A stretch of DNA of 64,000 nt from Sphingomonas sp. Leaf10 (GCF_001421245.1 NZ_LMKE01000001.1:727511-791510); one strand, 5' to 3'. Positions 44,937 to 54,407 are shown, counted from the stretch's first letter. The notes: generated from the letters alone by a model not told the origin. A program made the numbers and translations.

Positions 44937-46720
44937 CAGAGGGTCTCCGCGGCGCATACCGCATAGCCAAGGGCGGGAAGTTCGACGCGGACCGCACCGG
45001 GCGCGGTCACGCTGCCACAACGTCCGGCGAGCGCGCGGAAGCCGGTCGAGGCGGTTTCGACCTGCACGTTGCGCGTGATCGGCGCGGTCGAGGTGTTGAA
45101 GAGCAGCAGGACTTCGGCGTTGCTGGTCGGATCGAAGCGCGAGATGGCGAGCAGGCCGGGCGTCTCCTCCCGCGCACGCAGCACCTGACGCCCACGGGTC
45201 AGTGCCGGCGTGGTCGTGCGCAGCTTCGCCAATTCGGCGATCTGCCGATAGAGCGGATGCGTCGGCGTAAAGTTGGCAGTCGCGGTGGTGGCGTTGGTGC
45301 CGACCAGCTTGTTGTCATTGTACGACCCGACCTGCGACGCGAACATGTCCTCGCGGGCGTCCTGATCGTTGCCGTCGCCGGCAAATCCCTGTTCATCGCC
45401 CGAATAGATGGTCGGCACGCCGCGCAAGGTCAGCAGCATCGCGTTCGACAGCATCACGCGCGACAGGATTTCGGCATCGCTCGCCTCGGGCCGAGCTTGC
45501 CGCAGATAGAAGGCGAACCGGCCATTATCGTGGTTGCCGGTGAAGGTCGGCAATTGCCGCGCCATCGCCTCGCCACCCGCATAGAGTACGTCGCCATCGA
45601 ACACGGTTTCGAAGGCGTCGGTACCCTTCTTGCCCGCAACCGTTTGCACGACACCCTCGCGGAACGAGAAGTCGAGGACGGCCGGGAACTTGCCGGTCTT
45701 GGTCCATGCCGCCAGTCCGCCGGCATCGAGCGAAGACAGCGCGACCTCACCAAAGATATGGAAGTTCGGAATGCCCTTCGCCTTGGCGCGTTCGAGCATC
45801 GCCGGTACGAACGCCGCCCAGAATTCCGGGTTCACGTGCCGCGCGGTATCGATGCGATAGCCGTCGATGCCGAATTGGTCGATCCAGCCGCCGAAGATAT
45901 CGATCATGCCAGCAACGACGCGGGGATTTTCGGTCATCAGATCGTCCAGCCCGACGAAATCGCCCATTTGCGAGCTTTCGTTGGTGAAGGTCGTGTTGCC
46001 GCGATTATGGTAATAGATCGGATCGTTGAGCCAGACCGGCACCTTCACCGTCTTTTCAGGCGAAGGCACATAGGGCGTGTAGGCGAAGGACGGGTCGGTC
46101 AGCTTGGCGAAATTTTCCGCCGTCTGTATGCCATCGCCCGCAAACCCCCGGTTCTTGCCCTTGGCCGCATAGGGATAGTCCGCCCGGCTGCGATAGACGC
46201 AGGCGCTCTTGCCGGCACATTCGCGATACTGGATCACATCGGCGGTGTGGTTGGCGATGATGTCCATATAGACCTTCATCCCGCGTGCATGCGCCGCGTC
46301 GACCAGCGCCTTGAAATCGGCATTGGTACCGAGATGCGGGTCGACCTGGGTGAAGTCGGTGATCCAATAACCGTGATAGCCAGCTGATTCCTGTCCCGGA
46401 CCGCCCTGCACCGGCTTGTTCTTAAAGATCGGCCCCACCCAGATCGCGGTGGCGCCGAGCGACTGGATATAGGGCAATCGCGCGGTCAGCCCTTTGAGGT
46501 CGCCGCCATGATAAAAGCCCTTAGCCGTCGGATCATAGCCATGGACCATGCGGTCGCCACTCAACCCGCCGCGATCGTTCGAACGGTCGCCATTCTCGAA
46601 CCGGTCGGGCAGGACGAAATAAATCACCTCGTCCTCGGGCGCACGAGCGCGATAGTCCTGCGCGGCGGCGGGTAGCGCGCTGGCGCCGAGCGTCAGGGCA
46701 AGGAGGAGGGATCGGATCAC
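44936..46720 (-). CDS. Exported GH13 alpha-amylase-type enzyme
   Basis: A 594-residue GH13 protein with a signal peptide ending near residue 20 (AAAQ). Catalytic positions: Asp in GIDGYRIDTARHV, Glu in FHIFGEVALSS and Asp in FTGNHDNGRFA. YHGYWITDFTQVDPHLG and the calcium-type DIIANHTADV are also visible. It would cut starch or maltodextrin in the periplasm. The start is a GTG at 46720 that overlaps the halogenase stop by four bases. Confidence 0.9.
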   Translation of the reverse strand: MIRSLLLALTLGASALPAAAQDYRARAPEDEVIYFVLPDRFENGDRSNDRGGLSGDRMVHGYDPTAKGFYHGGDLKGLTARLPYIQSLGATAIWVGPIFKNKPVQGGPGQESAGYHGYWITDFTQVDPHLGTNADFKALVDAAHARGMKVYMDIIANHTADVIQYRECAGKSACVYRSRADYPYAAKGKNRGFAGDGIQTAENFAKLTDPSFAYTPYVPSPEKTVKVPVWLNDPIYYHNRGNTTFTNESSQMGDFVGLDDLMTENPRVVAGMIDIFGGWIDQFGIDGYRIDTARHVNPEFWAAFVPAMLERAKAKGIPNFHIFGEVALSSLDAGGLAAWTKTGKFPAVLDFSFREGVVQTVAGKKGTDAFETVFDGDVLYAGGEAMARQLPTFTGNHDNGRFAFYLRQARPEASDAEILSRVMLSNAMLLTLRGVPTIYSGDEQGFAGDGNDQDAREDMFASQVGSYNDNKLVGTNATTATANFTPTHPLYRQIAELAKLRTTTPALTRGRQVLRAREETPGLLAISRFDPTSNAEVLLLFNTSTAPITRNVQVETASTGFRALAGRCGSVTAPGAVRVELPALGYAVCAAETL

Positions 46721-48234
46721 GCGGCAACCTTTGCATCGGGCGCCGGACAATGGGCGCGCAGGAACTGGTCATGGGTCGGCATCCGCGCGACCGTGGCGGC
46801 GACATGTTTCGAACTCATGTCGAGAAACTGGGTTCGGCGATCGGCGGGCAGCGCGTCGGCGAGCGGATGATAGCCCTCGGCGCGCACCCCCTGCCCGACC
46901 AACAATTGCAGCCACGCAACCTCGGCGAACAATTCATGTTCGTCGCGGACGATGCGACCGGATTCACGGAACAGTGCGATGCGCTCCGCCAAGCTGTCGG
47001 GCAGCGGCGTAGCCCGCCGTTCCTGCCAGAAGGGCTCGTCGCGACCGTTCAGCGCGTAATGCGCGATCAGGAAGTCGCGAACACCCAGCCATTCGCGCGC
47101 CGACTGGCGGTTGAATTCGGCGATATCGGCCGGCCGCGGGCGCGCCGCCGGCCATAGCGACAGCAGCCGGGCGATGCCCGACTGGACCAGATGAATCGAC
47201 GTCGATTCCAGCGGCTCCAGAAACCCGGCCGCCAGCCCCAGCGCTACGCAATTGCCGATCCACGGCGCATGGCGACGCCCGGTGGTGAAGCGCAACGCCT
47301 TCGGATCGGCCAAGGGCGTTCCATCGAGATTCCCGAGCAACGTCGCCGCCGCTGCATCGTCGGACAGGTACGCACTCGAATAGACCAACCCGTTGCCGGT
47401 CCGCGCCTGCAACGGAATACGCCACTGCCACCCCGCCGCCCGCGCGGTGGCGCGGGTGTAAGGGGTGATCGGCTGCGTGCCGGCGCACGGTACCGCCAAC
47501 GCCCGGTCGCATGGCAGCAATTGCGACCAGTCGTCCCAACGATCGCCGGCCAACCGCCCGATCAGAAGCGCCGCGAACCCCGAACAATCGATAAAGAAAT
47601 CGGCAGCGATCAGGCGTCCGTCGTCCAGCGTGACCGTATCGATCCCGGCGTCGTTCAGGTCGACCGCGACCACCCGCCCCTCAACCCGAGTGACGCCCCC
47701 CGCCTCTGCCCGTTCGCGCAGATAGGCGGCATAGCGCGCGGCGTCGAAATGATAGGCCCAGGCGACGCCGGATGGTGCCTGCGGATTACCCGGATCGCGA
47801 TCGAAGCGATCCGCCGCAGCCGCTTCGGCGCAGACGCTGTGCGACCACAGCGAAGCCGGCGCGTCGCCACCCCCCGCCGCCAGCCAGTAATGATGGAACG
47901 GCACCAGCCCCAGCGAACGACCGATCGTGCCGAATGCGTGGAGGTAGCGGCCGTCCGCCCCGGTCCAGCCAGCGAATTCGATGCCCAGCTTGAAGCTGCC
48001 ACCGGTGCGGGCGACGAACTCATCCTCGTCGATGCCGAGACGCTGGTTGAACAGGCGAAGCTGCGGAATCGTCGCCTCGCCCACGCCGACCGTTCCGATC
48101 GCTTCGGATTCGATCAGCGTCACGCGGGTGTCCACCGGCAGGAACCGGGCGAGCGCCGCCGCCGTCATCCAGCCGGCGGAACCGCCGCCGACGATCGCGA
48201 CACTGCGGACGGGGTTCTGATCGATCGCCATCAA
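46717..48234 (-). CDS. Flavin-dependent tryptophan halogenase family protein
   Basis: A 505-residue FAD-dependent halogenase-family protein. The FAD loop GGGSAGW is at 16-22, the catalytic Lys82 lies in GGSFKLGIEF (Lys79 in PrnA), WQWRIP at 269-274 is the diagnostic WxWxIP motif, and FLEPLEST carries the conserved Glu. All key residues are intact, so halogenation is possible. It sits between a TonB receptor and an amylase and is coupled to the latter. Related enzymes in TonB loci of Brevundimonas (BrvH) and Xanthomonas act on indole in vitro; the natural substrate is unknown. Start ATG 48234 or 48231. Confidence 0.9.
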   Translation of the reverse strand: MMAIDQNPVRSVAIVGGGSAGWMTAAALARFLPVDTRVTLIESEAIGTVGVGEATIPQLRLFNQRLGIDEDEFVARTGGSFKLGIEFAGWTGADGRYLHAFGTIGRSLGLVPFHHYWLAAGGGDAPASLWSHSVCAEAAAADRFDRDPGNPQAPSGVAWAYHFDAARYAAYLRERAEAGGVTRVEGRVVAVDLNDAGIDTVTLDDGRLIAADFFIDCSGFAALLIGRLAGDRWDDWSQLLPCDRALAVPCAGTQPITPYTRATARAAGWQWRIPLQARTGNGLVYSSAYLSDDAAAATLLGNLDGTPLADPKALRFTTGRRHAPWIGNCVALGLAAGFLEPLESTSIHLVQSGIARLLSLWPAARPRPADIAEFNRQSAREWLGVRDFLIAHYALNGRDEPFWQERRATPLPDSLAERIALFRESGRIVRDEHELFAEVAWLQLLVGQGVRAEGYHPLADALPADRRTQFLDMSSKHVAATVARMPTHDQFLRAHCPAPDAKVAA

Positions 48235-48285
48235 CGCCTCCCGTCACCGCCGCCCGTCCGACAAGGGACGGGCAGGCATGTGGCT

Positions 48286-51057
48286 TCAGAACCGGAACGA
48301 TGCCCCGGCAAGGAAGCGCCGGCCATAGCTCTGATAATCGATCACCGCGAGATCGTACGCCGGATCGACGGTCGCAAAGCGTTCGTCGGCCAGGTTCTGA
48401 CCCTGCACGAACAGCGACAATCCTTCGAGCGTGGTGCCCTTCGGGAATTCATAGCCGACCTGCGCATCGATGATCGTCTCGTCCAGCGCACGGCGACGCT
48501 GGCGATTGCCGCCGAAGCCGGACAGCTCGCCGACGAAGGTGGAGCGGTACCGGGCCGAACCGCGCGCGCTGAACCCCCACTTCTCGAAATAGGCGGTGCC
48601 GTTGATGACCCATTTCGAATAGCCGGGGATATTTTCCGGCGGCGAGTTGGGATCGGGTTTGATCTGGGTCTTGGTCCACGAACCGCCCCCAGTCACGCCG
48701 AACCCGTCGAGGAGCGACACGAACGTGCTAAGCGGCAGCGTGGCGGCGAGTTCGACGCCGTAGATGCTGCCACCATCCCCATTGATGGGCTGATCAATAC
48801 GCCCGACGGTCGACGTTCCTGCCGGCGCACCAGTGGGGGTCGGGAAATTCGCGTAATCGAACGGGCGCGTCTGGTTGTAGACGTAGGATTTGAGATCCTT
48901 GTAGAATCCTTGCGCAGCGACGTACCCTGCACGCCCGAAATACTTCTCCAACGTCAAATCAAACGAGTTCGATCGGATCGGGCGAAGATACGGATTGCCG
49001 CCGCCGCCGGTAATGAGCCGTTCTGCAGGATTATAGCCATAGCCAATGGCCATCCGCATGTCGTCAAGACGGGGGCGTTGCACCTGACGAGCGGCACCCG
49101 CGCGGACAACCCAGTCACCCGGCATACGAAGCGACAAGTTCAGGCTCGGCATCACGTCCCAGTAATCCGTACCGCGAGTTACCGGGGTCAGAATGCCGCC
49201 CGCCGCGACAAGACCGGAAGACTTTTGTTCGGTCGTTACGGCCTGAACCCCGATATTGCCGGTGAGGACGGATCCACCGATATCTTGGTTAATGTCCGCC
49301 TGAACGTACATCGTCATCAGATCTTCTTCGACGCGGAACGCCTTTACCGGAACGTCGTCGCTGGTGTTGATGTCCAGTCGGTACACGCCGCCTGCCAAAA
49401 GCTCGCGCGGATCGTAGCTCAACATCGGCCCCAGCCCGAGATAGGACAGGCTGGTCGGCTCCTTAAGATACTGATCGGGAACCCGCAGTTCACGCAGACC
49501 GCCGTTCAGCCGCAGGAGCGACTCTTGGGGGGAAAGCGACTTGTCCCGATCGGTATAGTTCAGCCCGGCCTTCACCGCGCCGAAGAAGCCGTCCAGCTCC
49601 TTTTCGACTTCAAAGCGATATTGCGCGATCCGGTCCTGCACCTCGCGGTCGTTGTAATAGCCGGCCTGCAGGTTCGATCCGCCCCAGCCGAGCGGATCGG
49701 TCAGCAGGATCAGGTTCGGATCGGAATAGTTCAGCGTTGGGCTGAAGCGCGTGCCGGTCTTGCCGCTGGTGAAGCCGATCGTATCCTTCGCGCCGACATT
49801 CTGGCCGTAGCCGGTGCCGGCATAGCTTTCGAGGATGATCTCCTCGCGGTCGGTGCGCGAATAGCTGGCGTCGAGCGTCGCGTTCCAGCCATCGTCGCCG
49901 CGCCACGCCATGTTGTAGCCGAACGCGTACAGCTTCGCCTTGCGCTCGAACGCGTCGTTGCGGACCACACCCTCGACATTGCCGAAGGTGCCCGACGTAA
50001 TGAAACCGTCGCTGTTGGCGGTCGTGCCGGTCAGCTTGACGCCCTGCGGCTGGGTCGGGTCGTTGAACGCCTGCCCATAGCCGAGCGGCAGTTCGATCCC
50101 GCGCTTCAACTGATCGTCGTTGAAGTCCGAATAGAAGCCATCGACCGTAACCGTCAGGTTGTCGACCGGCTTATATTGCAACGTGCCCGACAGGCCGAGC
50201 CGCTTGAGGCGGGTCGAGGTGACGTACGATTTCGATCCGCCGATCACCCCCTGCCCGTTGAAGCCGGCATAGCCCCAGGCGTTGAATTCCTGAATCTGAT
50301 ACGGTTCGTCGAGATAGTTGGCCGACAGGGCGATGCCGATCGTGTCGTCGGCGAACTGGTCGATATAGGTGCCGCTGACACGGTAGCCCTTGTCGCGCGA
50401 CCCGGCGTTCAGCTCGCCGAGATCGGCATAGGTACCTCGCGCGCCGATCGAGATCGCCTGCCGGCCATATTCGAGCGGACGGACGGTGCGCAGGTCGACG
50501 GTGCCCGACAGACCCTGTCCGATCAGGTTCGCCTGACCGGTCTTGTAGACGACGACCTGGCTCATGATTTCGGCCGGATACTGGTCATATTCGACCGCGC
50601 GGTTGTCGCCGGTCGAGGTCTGCTCGCGGCCGTTGAGCAGCGTGGTCGAAAAGTCGGGCGCGAAACCGCGGATCGAGATCGAGTTCGAGCGGCCCGAGAC
50701 GCGCTGCGAGGTCAGGCCCGGCAGGCGGGCGATCGATTCCGCGATCGAAGCATCGGGCAGCTTGCCGATATCCTCGGCGCTGATCGATTCGACGACCTGA
50801 TCCCGGTTCTTCTTTTCGGCGACGGCATTCTCCAGGCTGGCGCGAAAGCCGGTGACGACGATATCTTCGTCCTGGTTCGCGGTCGGATCGGTCGGATCGG
50901 TGCCGTCGGGCTGTGCCGTGGTCGGCTCCGGCGTAGTCGTTGCCGTCTGCGCGAACGCGGTACCGGCCCCTGCCAGCGCACCGGCTGCGATCAATGCCGT
51001 GATGCTGGCGCCGCGCGTCAGCCGGGCGCACGACCGCGCCTGCGATGAATACCGCAT
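48286..51057 (-). CDS. TonB-dependent receptor (maltodextrin locus)
   Basis: A 923-residue outer-membrane receptor with a signal peptide ending near residue 36 (AFAQ). The plug starts at EDIVVTGFRASLENA and carries ISAEDIGKLPDASIAESIARLPG; the barrel ends in RRFLAGASFRF. GGGGAGG precedes the ATG. It starts the operon with the halogenase, amylase, alpha-glucosidase and GH97 genes, so it probably imports maltodextrins, as Caulobacter MalA does. Control is probably by the divergent LacI regulator at 51258. Confidence 0.92.
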   Translation of the reverse strand: MRYSSQARSCARLTRGASITALIAAGALAGAGTAFAQTATTTPEPTTAQPDGTDPTDPTANQDEDIVVTGFRASLENAVAEKKNRDQVVESISAEDIGKLPDASIAESIARLPGLTSQRVSGRSNSISIRGFAPDFSTTLLNGREQTSTGDNRAVEYDQYPAEIMSQVVVYKTGQANLIGQGLSGTVDLRTVRPLEYGRQAISIGARGTYADLGELNAGSRDKGYRVSGTYIDQFADDTIGIALSANYLDEPYQIQEFNAWGYAGFNGQGVIGGSKSYVTSTRLKRLGLSGTLQYKPVDNLTVTVDGFYSDFNDDQLKRGIELPLGYGQAFNDPTQPQGVKLTGTTANSDGFITSGTFGNVEGVVRNDAFERKAKLYAFGYNMAWRGDDGWNATLDASYSRTDREEIILESYAGTGYGQNVGAKDTIGFTSGKTGTRFSPTLNYSDPNLILLTDPLGWGGSNLQAGYYNDREVQDRIAQYRFEVEKELDGFFGAVKAGLNYTDRDKSLSPQESLLRLNGGLRELRVPDQYLKEPTSLSYLGLGPMLSYDPRELLAGGVYRLDINTSDDVPVKAFRVEEDLMTMYVQADINQDIGGSVLTGNIGVQAVTTEQKSSGLVAAGGILTPVTRGTDYWDVMPSLNLSLRMPGDWVVRAGAARQVQRPRLDDMRMAIGYGYNPAERLITGGGGNPYLRPIRSNSFDLTLEKYFGRAGYVAAQGFYKDLKSYVYNQTRPFDYANFPTPTGAPAGTSTVGRIDQPINGDGGSIYGVELAATLPLSTFVSLLDGFGVTGGGSWTKTQIKPDPNSPPENIPGYSKWVINGTAYFEKWGFSARGSARYRSTFVGELSGFGGNRQRRRALDETIIDAQVGYEFPKGTTLEGLSLFVQGQNLADERFATVDPAYDLAVIDYQSYGRRFLAGASFRF

Positions 51058-51156
51058 TTCCCAAACCTCCCCAAAAATATCTGATTCCCCGGTTCTTTCG
51101 CCCGGTTCGTCCGTACCCTCCTATTGAAACCATCCACCCTGATTGAGAAGCGGACA

Positions 51157-51167
51157 GCATACGTATT
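51157..51167. promoter_or_regulatory. LacI-like box in the maltodextrin control region
   Basis: GCATACGTATT in the 200-base gap between the TonB receptor and the LacI gene; identical to 30382-30392 ahead of glgP. The central CG of ATACGTAT is typical of LacI-family operators. Confidence 0.55.
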
Positions 51168-51194
51168 CAGTCGGCGCTTGCCGGTGACCGCTCG

Positions 51195-51212
51195 CGACCG
51201 CTACACCGGTCG
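51195..51212. promoter_or_regulatory. Inverted repeat before the LacI gene
   Basis: CGACCG - CTACAC - CGGTCG, a 6-bp perfect inverted repeat about 45 bases before the LacI start codon. It could be a second operator or part of the leader; G+C-rich arms of this length may also arise by chance. Confidence 0.25.
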
Positions 51213-51257
51213 CTCACCGATACCGATCAGGCCCGAAGCGGCCATAAAGGACCAGGC

Positions 51258-52280
51258 ATGGCGGCGGGCGACAAGCCGACCTCGTTCGATATCGCGGCGC
51301 TGGCCGGCGTATCGCAACCGACCGTCAGCCGGGCGCTACGCGGCGACCGGACGGTCAGCGCCGCCACGCGCCTGCGGATCGAGGCAATCGCGGCGCAGCT
51401 GAATTACAAGGTCGACAAGAATGCGTCGGCGCTACGGCGTGGCAGCACGTCGACGCTGGCGCTGTTGTTTTTCGAGGATCCCGCGCCCGATGGTTCGCGG
51501 ATCAACCCGTTCTTCCTGTCGATGCTGGGGTCGATCCTGCACACCTGTGGCGCGCGCGGCTATGACTTGCTGACCTCGTTCCAGCAGCTCTCGGCCGACT
51601 GGCATGTCGATTACGAGGACAGTCGCAAGGCCGATGGGCTGATCCTGCTCGGCTATGGGGATTTCGACGCCTATTCGCGGCGGCTCGATCAGCTGGTGGC
51701 GCAGGGAACGCATTTCGTCCGCTGGGGATCGCCCGATCCGGCGCATCCGGGCACGGTCATCGGCTGCGACAATTTCGCGGGCGGGCATGATGCCGGGCGG
51801 TATCTGATCGAACGCGGACGTCGGCGGATCGCGTTTCTCGGCGATGCGTCGAGCCAATATCCCGAATCGCGTGACCGGTATCGCGGTTTGACGGCGGCGT
51901 TGCAGGGGGCCGGGCTGCCGGTCGATCCGGGATTGCAGGTTGACGCGCTGTCGAGCGAGGCTTCGGGCTATGACGCTACCAGCCGCCTGATCGCGCGCGA
52001 CATCGCCTTCGACGCGATCTTTGCGGCGTCCGACATGATCGCGCTGGGCGCGGTGCGCGCATTGGCCGAGGCGGGGCGGAGCGTGCCCGACGACGTCGCG
52101 CTGGTCGGGTTCGACGATATTCCCGCCGCCTCGCTGGCCCAGCCGCCGCTCACCACCATCCGACAGGATTATGCGCGCGCCGGCGAGTTGCTGGTCGACA
52201 TGCTGATCCGACGGATCGACCGGCGGGACACCGCCCCGACGCTGTTACCGCCCGAACTGGTCGTACGAAAGTCGACCTGA
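51258..52280 (+). CDS. LacI-family regulator of the maltodextrin locus
   Basis: A 340-residue LacI regulator: helix-turn-helix TSFDIAALAGVSQPTVSRALRG at the N-terminus, hinge helix around DKNASALRRGST, and a periplasmic-binding-protein-like sugar domain with FAASDMIALGAVRALAE and LVGFDDIPAASLAQPPLTT (separate blocks). It is divergent from the TonB receptor operon and most likely represses it, with maltose or a maltodextrin as inducer. AAAGGA precedes the ATG. Confidence 0.9.
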   Translation: MAAGDKPTSFDIAALAGVSQPTVSRALRGDRTVSAATRLRIEAIAAQLNYKVDKNASALRRGSTSTLALLFFEDPAPDGSRINPFFLSMLGSILHTCGARGYDLLTSFQQLSADWHVDYEDSRKADGLILLGYGDFDAYSRRLDQLVAQGTHFVRWGSPDPAHPGTVIGCDNFAGGHDAGRYLIERGRRRIAFLGDASSQYPESRDRYRGLTAALQGAGLPVDPGLQVDALSSEASGYDATSRLIARDIAFDAIFAASDMIALGAVRALAEAGRSVPDDVALVGFDDIPAASLAQPPLTTIRQDYARAGELLVDMLIRRIDRRDTAPTLLPPELVVRKST

Positions 52281-52293
52281 CCCCCTTGCGGTC

Positions 52294-52312
52294 AATGATA
52301 CAAAGTATCATT
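52294..52312. promoter_or_regulatory. Palindrome before the MerC-like gene
   Basis: AATGATAC-AAA-GTATCATT, a perfect 8-bp inverted repeat with a 3-base centre, lies between the LacI stop and the MerC-like start, ending nine bases before the ATG. Its A+T-rich symmetry in G+C-rich DNA suggests an operator over the start region. A weak terminator of the LacI gene is the alternative, but no T-tract follows. Confidence 0.5.
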
Positions 52313-52320
52313 TGAGCGAC

Positions 52321-52692
52321 ATGTCCCGATCGTCCTTCCTCGATGGCGCTGCCATCGGTGCATCGCTGCTGTGCCTGATCCACTGTATCGGCCTGCCCAT
52401 CCTGTTCGCGCTGCTACCGGCGCTGGCTACGCTGGGACTGCCATCGTCGGAGGGGTTGCACCTGATCCTGTTGCTGACCGCGATCCCGATCAGCGCGCTG
52501 GCGCTGGTCGGCGGATGGCGCGCGCACGGAGCGATCGTGCCGCTGCTGCTGGGCGCGGCGGGACTGGCTGGCCTCAGCGCCGGGCTGGCGTTCGGCAGCA
52601 TTCCGGGGGCCGAGACGGCGCTGACCGTCGCCGGCAGCCTCGCGCTGGCATCAGCGCATATCGGCAACTGGCGACGGTTGCGAACCGTCTGA
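52321..52692 (+). CDS. MerC-family membrane protein
   Basis: A 123-residue protein with four hydrophobic segments and the MerC-type pair Cys18/Cys22 in LLCLIHCIGLP of the first helix. In mer operons MerC carries Hg(II) inward; stand-alone chromosomal relatives are common and their metal is unclear. No merR, merA or merP is nearby, so mercury resistance should not be assumed. I chose the ATG at 52321; a TTG at 52312 is the upstream alternative. Confidence 0.72.
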   Translation: MSRSSFLDGAAIGASLLCLIHCIGLPILFALLPALATLGLPSSEGLHLILLLTAIPISALALVGGWRAHGAIVPLLLGAAGLAGLSAGLAFGSIPGAETALTVAGSLALASAHIGNWRRLRTV

Positions 52693-52697
52693 CGGGT

Positions 52698-53588
52698 TCA
52701 GATGCCGATCGAAATCTCGGCCGCCTTCACGCCCGGCACGTCCACCTCGAACCGGAACAGATTGCCCGCCAGCGGTTGCGCGGCGGCCTGATCGGCATCG
52801 TGGTGCTTGTTGGCGGTCGTCGCGAACACCGTCTTGCGGTCCGGCCCGCCGAACGCGACCTTGGTGATCGCATCGACCGGCAGGCGGATCGTCTCGAGCA
52901 ATTCGCCCTTCGGCGAATAGCGGCGGATGCCCCAGCCGGTATACAGGCTGATCCAAACGCACCCCTCGGCATCGACCGCCGGACCGTCGGGATAACCTTC
53001 GGCATTCGGGATCGTCACGAACAGGCGCCGATCGGTCAGCGATCCATCGGCGGCGATGGTGCAGGCATAGATGTGACCGCCCAGCGTATCGACATGGTAC
53101 AGCGTCTTGCCATCGGGGCTGACCGCCGGCCCGTTGGTGATCGCGACCTGCGGGCTGGATGCGATGGTCGCGCCGTCGGCGGCAAGGCGATAGATCGCCC
53201 CGGTCGCCGCGCGCTCGCCATCATCCATCGTCCCGAACCAAAGTTGGCCGTTCGGTGCGACGGTCGCGTCGTTCAGCCGGTTGCCCGGCAGATTGGGTTC
53301 CGGATCGACCAGCAGCGTGAACGCGCCGGTCGTCGGGTCGAACCGGTGCAACCCGCTTTGCAGCCCGGCAATGAACTTGCCATCGGCCGACGGCAGGACG
53401 AACCCGCACTGGCCCGGCGCTGCCCAGCTGCGCCGCTCGCCGCTCGCCGGATCATAGCGGTGGATGCGTGGCGTCTTGATACAGACGAACCACAGCGCAT
53501 TGTCGCGGTCGACCCAGTTCGGCCCCTCCAGCAATGGTGCCGACAGATCCCAGACGCTGACCGGTTCGGACTTCTGTACCTTCGTCAT
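52698..53588 (-). CDS. xylC: D-xylonolactonase (SMP-30/gluconolactonase family)
   Basis: A 296-residue SMP-30 propeller: LLEGPNWVDRDNALWFV with the metal-binding Glu, NRLNDATVAPNGQLWFGTM with Asn and Asp ligands, ITNGPAVSPDGKTLYHVDT and YPDGPAVDAEGCVW (separate blocks). It resembles Caulobacter XylC, which opens D-xylono-lactone. Last gene of the minus-strand xylose operon; the ATG at 53588 comes one base after the xylB stop. It converges with the MerC-like gene five bases away. Confidence 0.88.
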   Translation of the reverse strand: MTKVQKSEPVSVWDLSAPLLEGPNWVDRDNALWFVCIKTPRIHRYDPASGERRSWAAPGQCGFVLPSADGKFIAGLQSGLHRFDPTTGAFTLLVDPEPNLPGNRLNDATVAPNGQLWFGTMDDGERAATGAIYRLAADGATIASSPQVAITNGPAVSPDGKTLYHVDTLGGHIYACTIAADGSLTDRRLFVTIPNAEGYPDGPAVDAEGCVWISLYTGWGIRRYSPKGELLETIRLPVDAITKVAFGGPDRKTVFATTANKHHDADQAAAQPLAGNLFRFEVDVPGVKAAEISIGI

Positions 53589-53589
53589 C

Positions 53590-54384
53590 CTATCGCCACC
53601 CTGCATCCACGAAGAAGCTGTGCCCGGTTACCAGCCGCGCATCGTCGGAGGCAAGGAAGAGGATCATCGCCGCGATGTCACCGGCGACCAGCCGCCCGTT
53701 CAGGCACTGCGCCTTGACGATCTCGGCCTCGCCTTCGGGCGTGTACCATTTCAGCTGGCGCGGGGTGCGAACGTTACCGGGGATGACGCAGACCGAGCGG
53801 ATGCCGTCACCGCCCAGTTCGCGCGCGAAGCTGCGGGTCAGCCCCTCGATCGCCGCCTTGGCAGTCTGGTAGAGGGTCAGTTCCTCCAGCGCCAGATGCC
53901 AGCTGATCGACCCCATGTTGACGATCACGCCCTTGCCCTTGGCCTTCATGCCCGGAATCACCGCCTGTGCTGCAAAGAACAGGTGGCGCAGGTTCACGCC
54001 CATCCGATTGTCCCAATAGGCTTCGTCGACCTGCTCGATCGAATGGCGATCGTCGCTGGCGGCATTGTTTACCAACACGTCAAACTCGCCGCCCTCCGCA
54101 ATCGCCTGCGCAATCGCAGCCTTCAGCGCGGCGATATCGGTTAGATCGACCCGCTGGAACGACGGGACCGGGCCGACGCCGGCAAGTTCCTCGATCAGCT
54201 TGCGTGAATCAGCTTCCGCGATATCGAAGAAGGTGACGTGCGCGCCCTGCCGCACAAAGCCCTCAACCACGCCCGCACCGATCCCCGACCCGCCGCCGGT
54301 GATGAGCACGCGCTTGCCGGCGAGCGAGGGAAACGAGGCGCGGGCTTCGGGCGCGATCGGGTAGGCGAAATCGTCAGGCGACAT
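53590..54384 (-). CDS. xylB: D-xylose 1-dehydrogenase (SDR)
   Basis: A 264-residue short-chain dehydrogenase very like Caulobacter XylB: KRVLITGGGSGIGAG, FFDIAEADSRKL, DDRHSIEQV, YWDNRMGVNLRH, GSISWHLALEELTLYQTAKA with the catalytic Tyr and Lys, and WYTPEGEAEIVKAQCLNGR (separate blocks). It oxidises D-xylose to the lactone using NAD. I chose the ATG at 54384; the frame is open to 54471 but that part overlaps xylX and is not family-like. Confidence 0.9.
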   Translation of the reverse strand: MSPDDFAYPIAPEARASFPSLAGKRVLITGGGSGIGAGVVEGFVRQGAHVTFFDIAEADSRKLIEELAGVGPVPSFQRVDLTDIAALKAAIAQAIAEGGEFDVLVNNAASDDRHSIEQVDEAYWDNRMGVNLRHLFFAAQAVIPGMKAKGKGVIVNMGSISWHLALEELTLYQTAKAAIEGLTRSFARELGGDGIRSVCVIPGNVRTPRQLKWYTPEGEAEIVKAQCLNGRLVAGDIAAMILFLASDDARLVTGHSFFVDAGWR

Positions 54385-54407
54385 GGAAGATATCCAGCAA
54401 AGAGGTG

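Noticed and set aside
47191..51048. A very long open frame (1285 codons) on the plus strand opposite the halogenase and TonB receptor
   Set aside because: It is antisense to two genes with clear family motifs; its residues show low-complexity Arg/Gly/Ala composition typical of mirrored G+C-rich codons, with no recognisable domain.
52321..52692. Mercury resistance locus
   Set aside because: Only a MerC-like membrane protein is present; there is no merR, merT, merP or merA, so resistance cannot be claimed.
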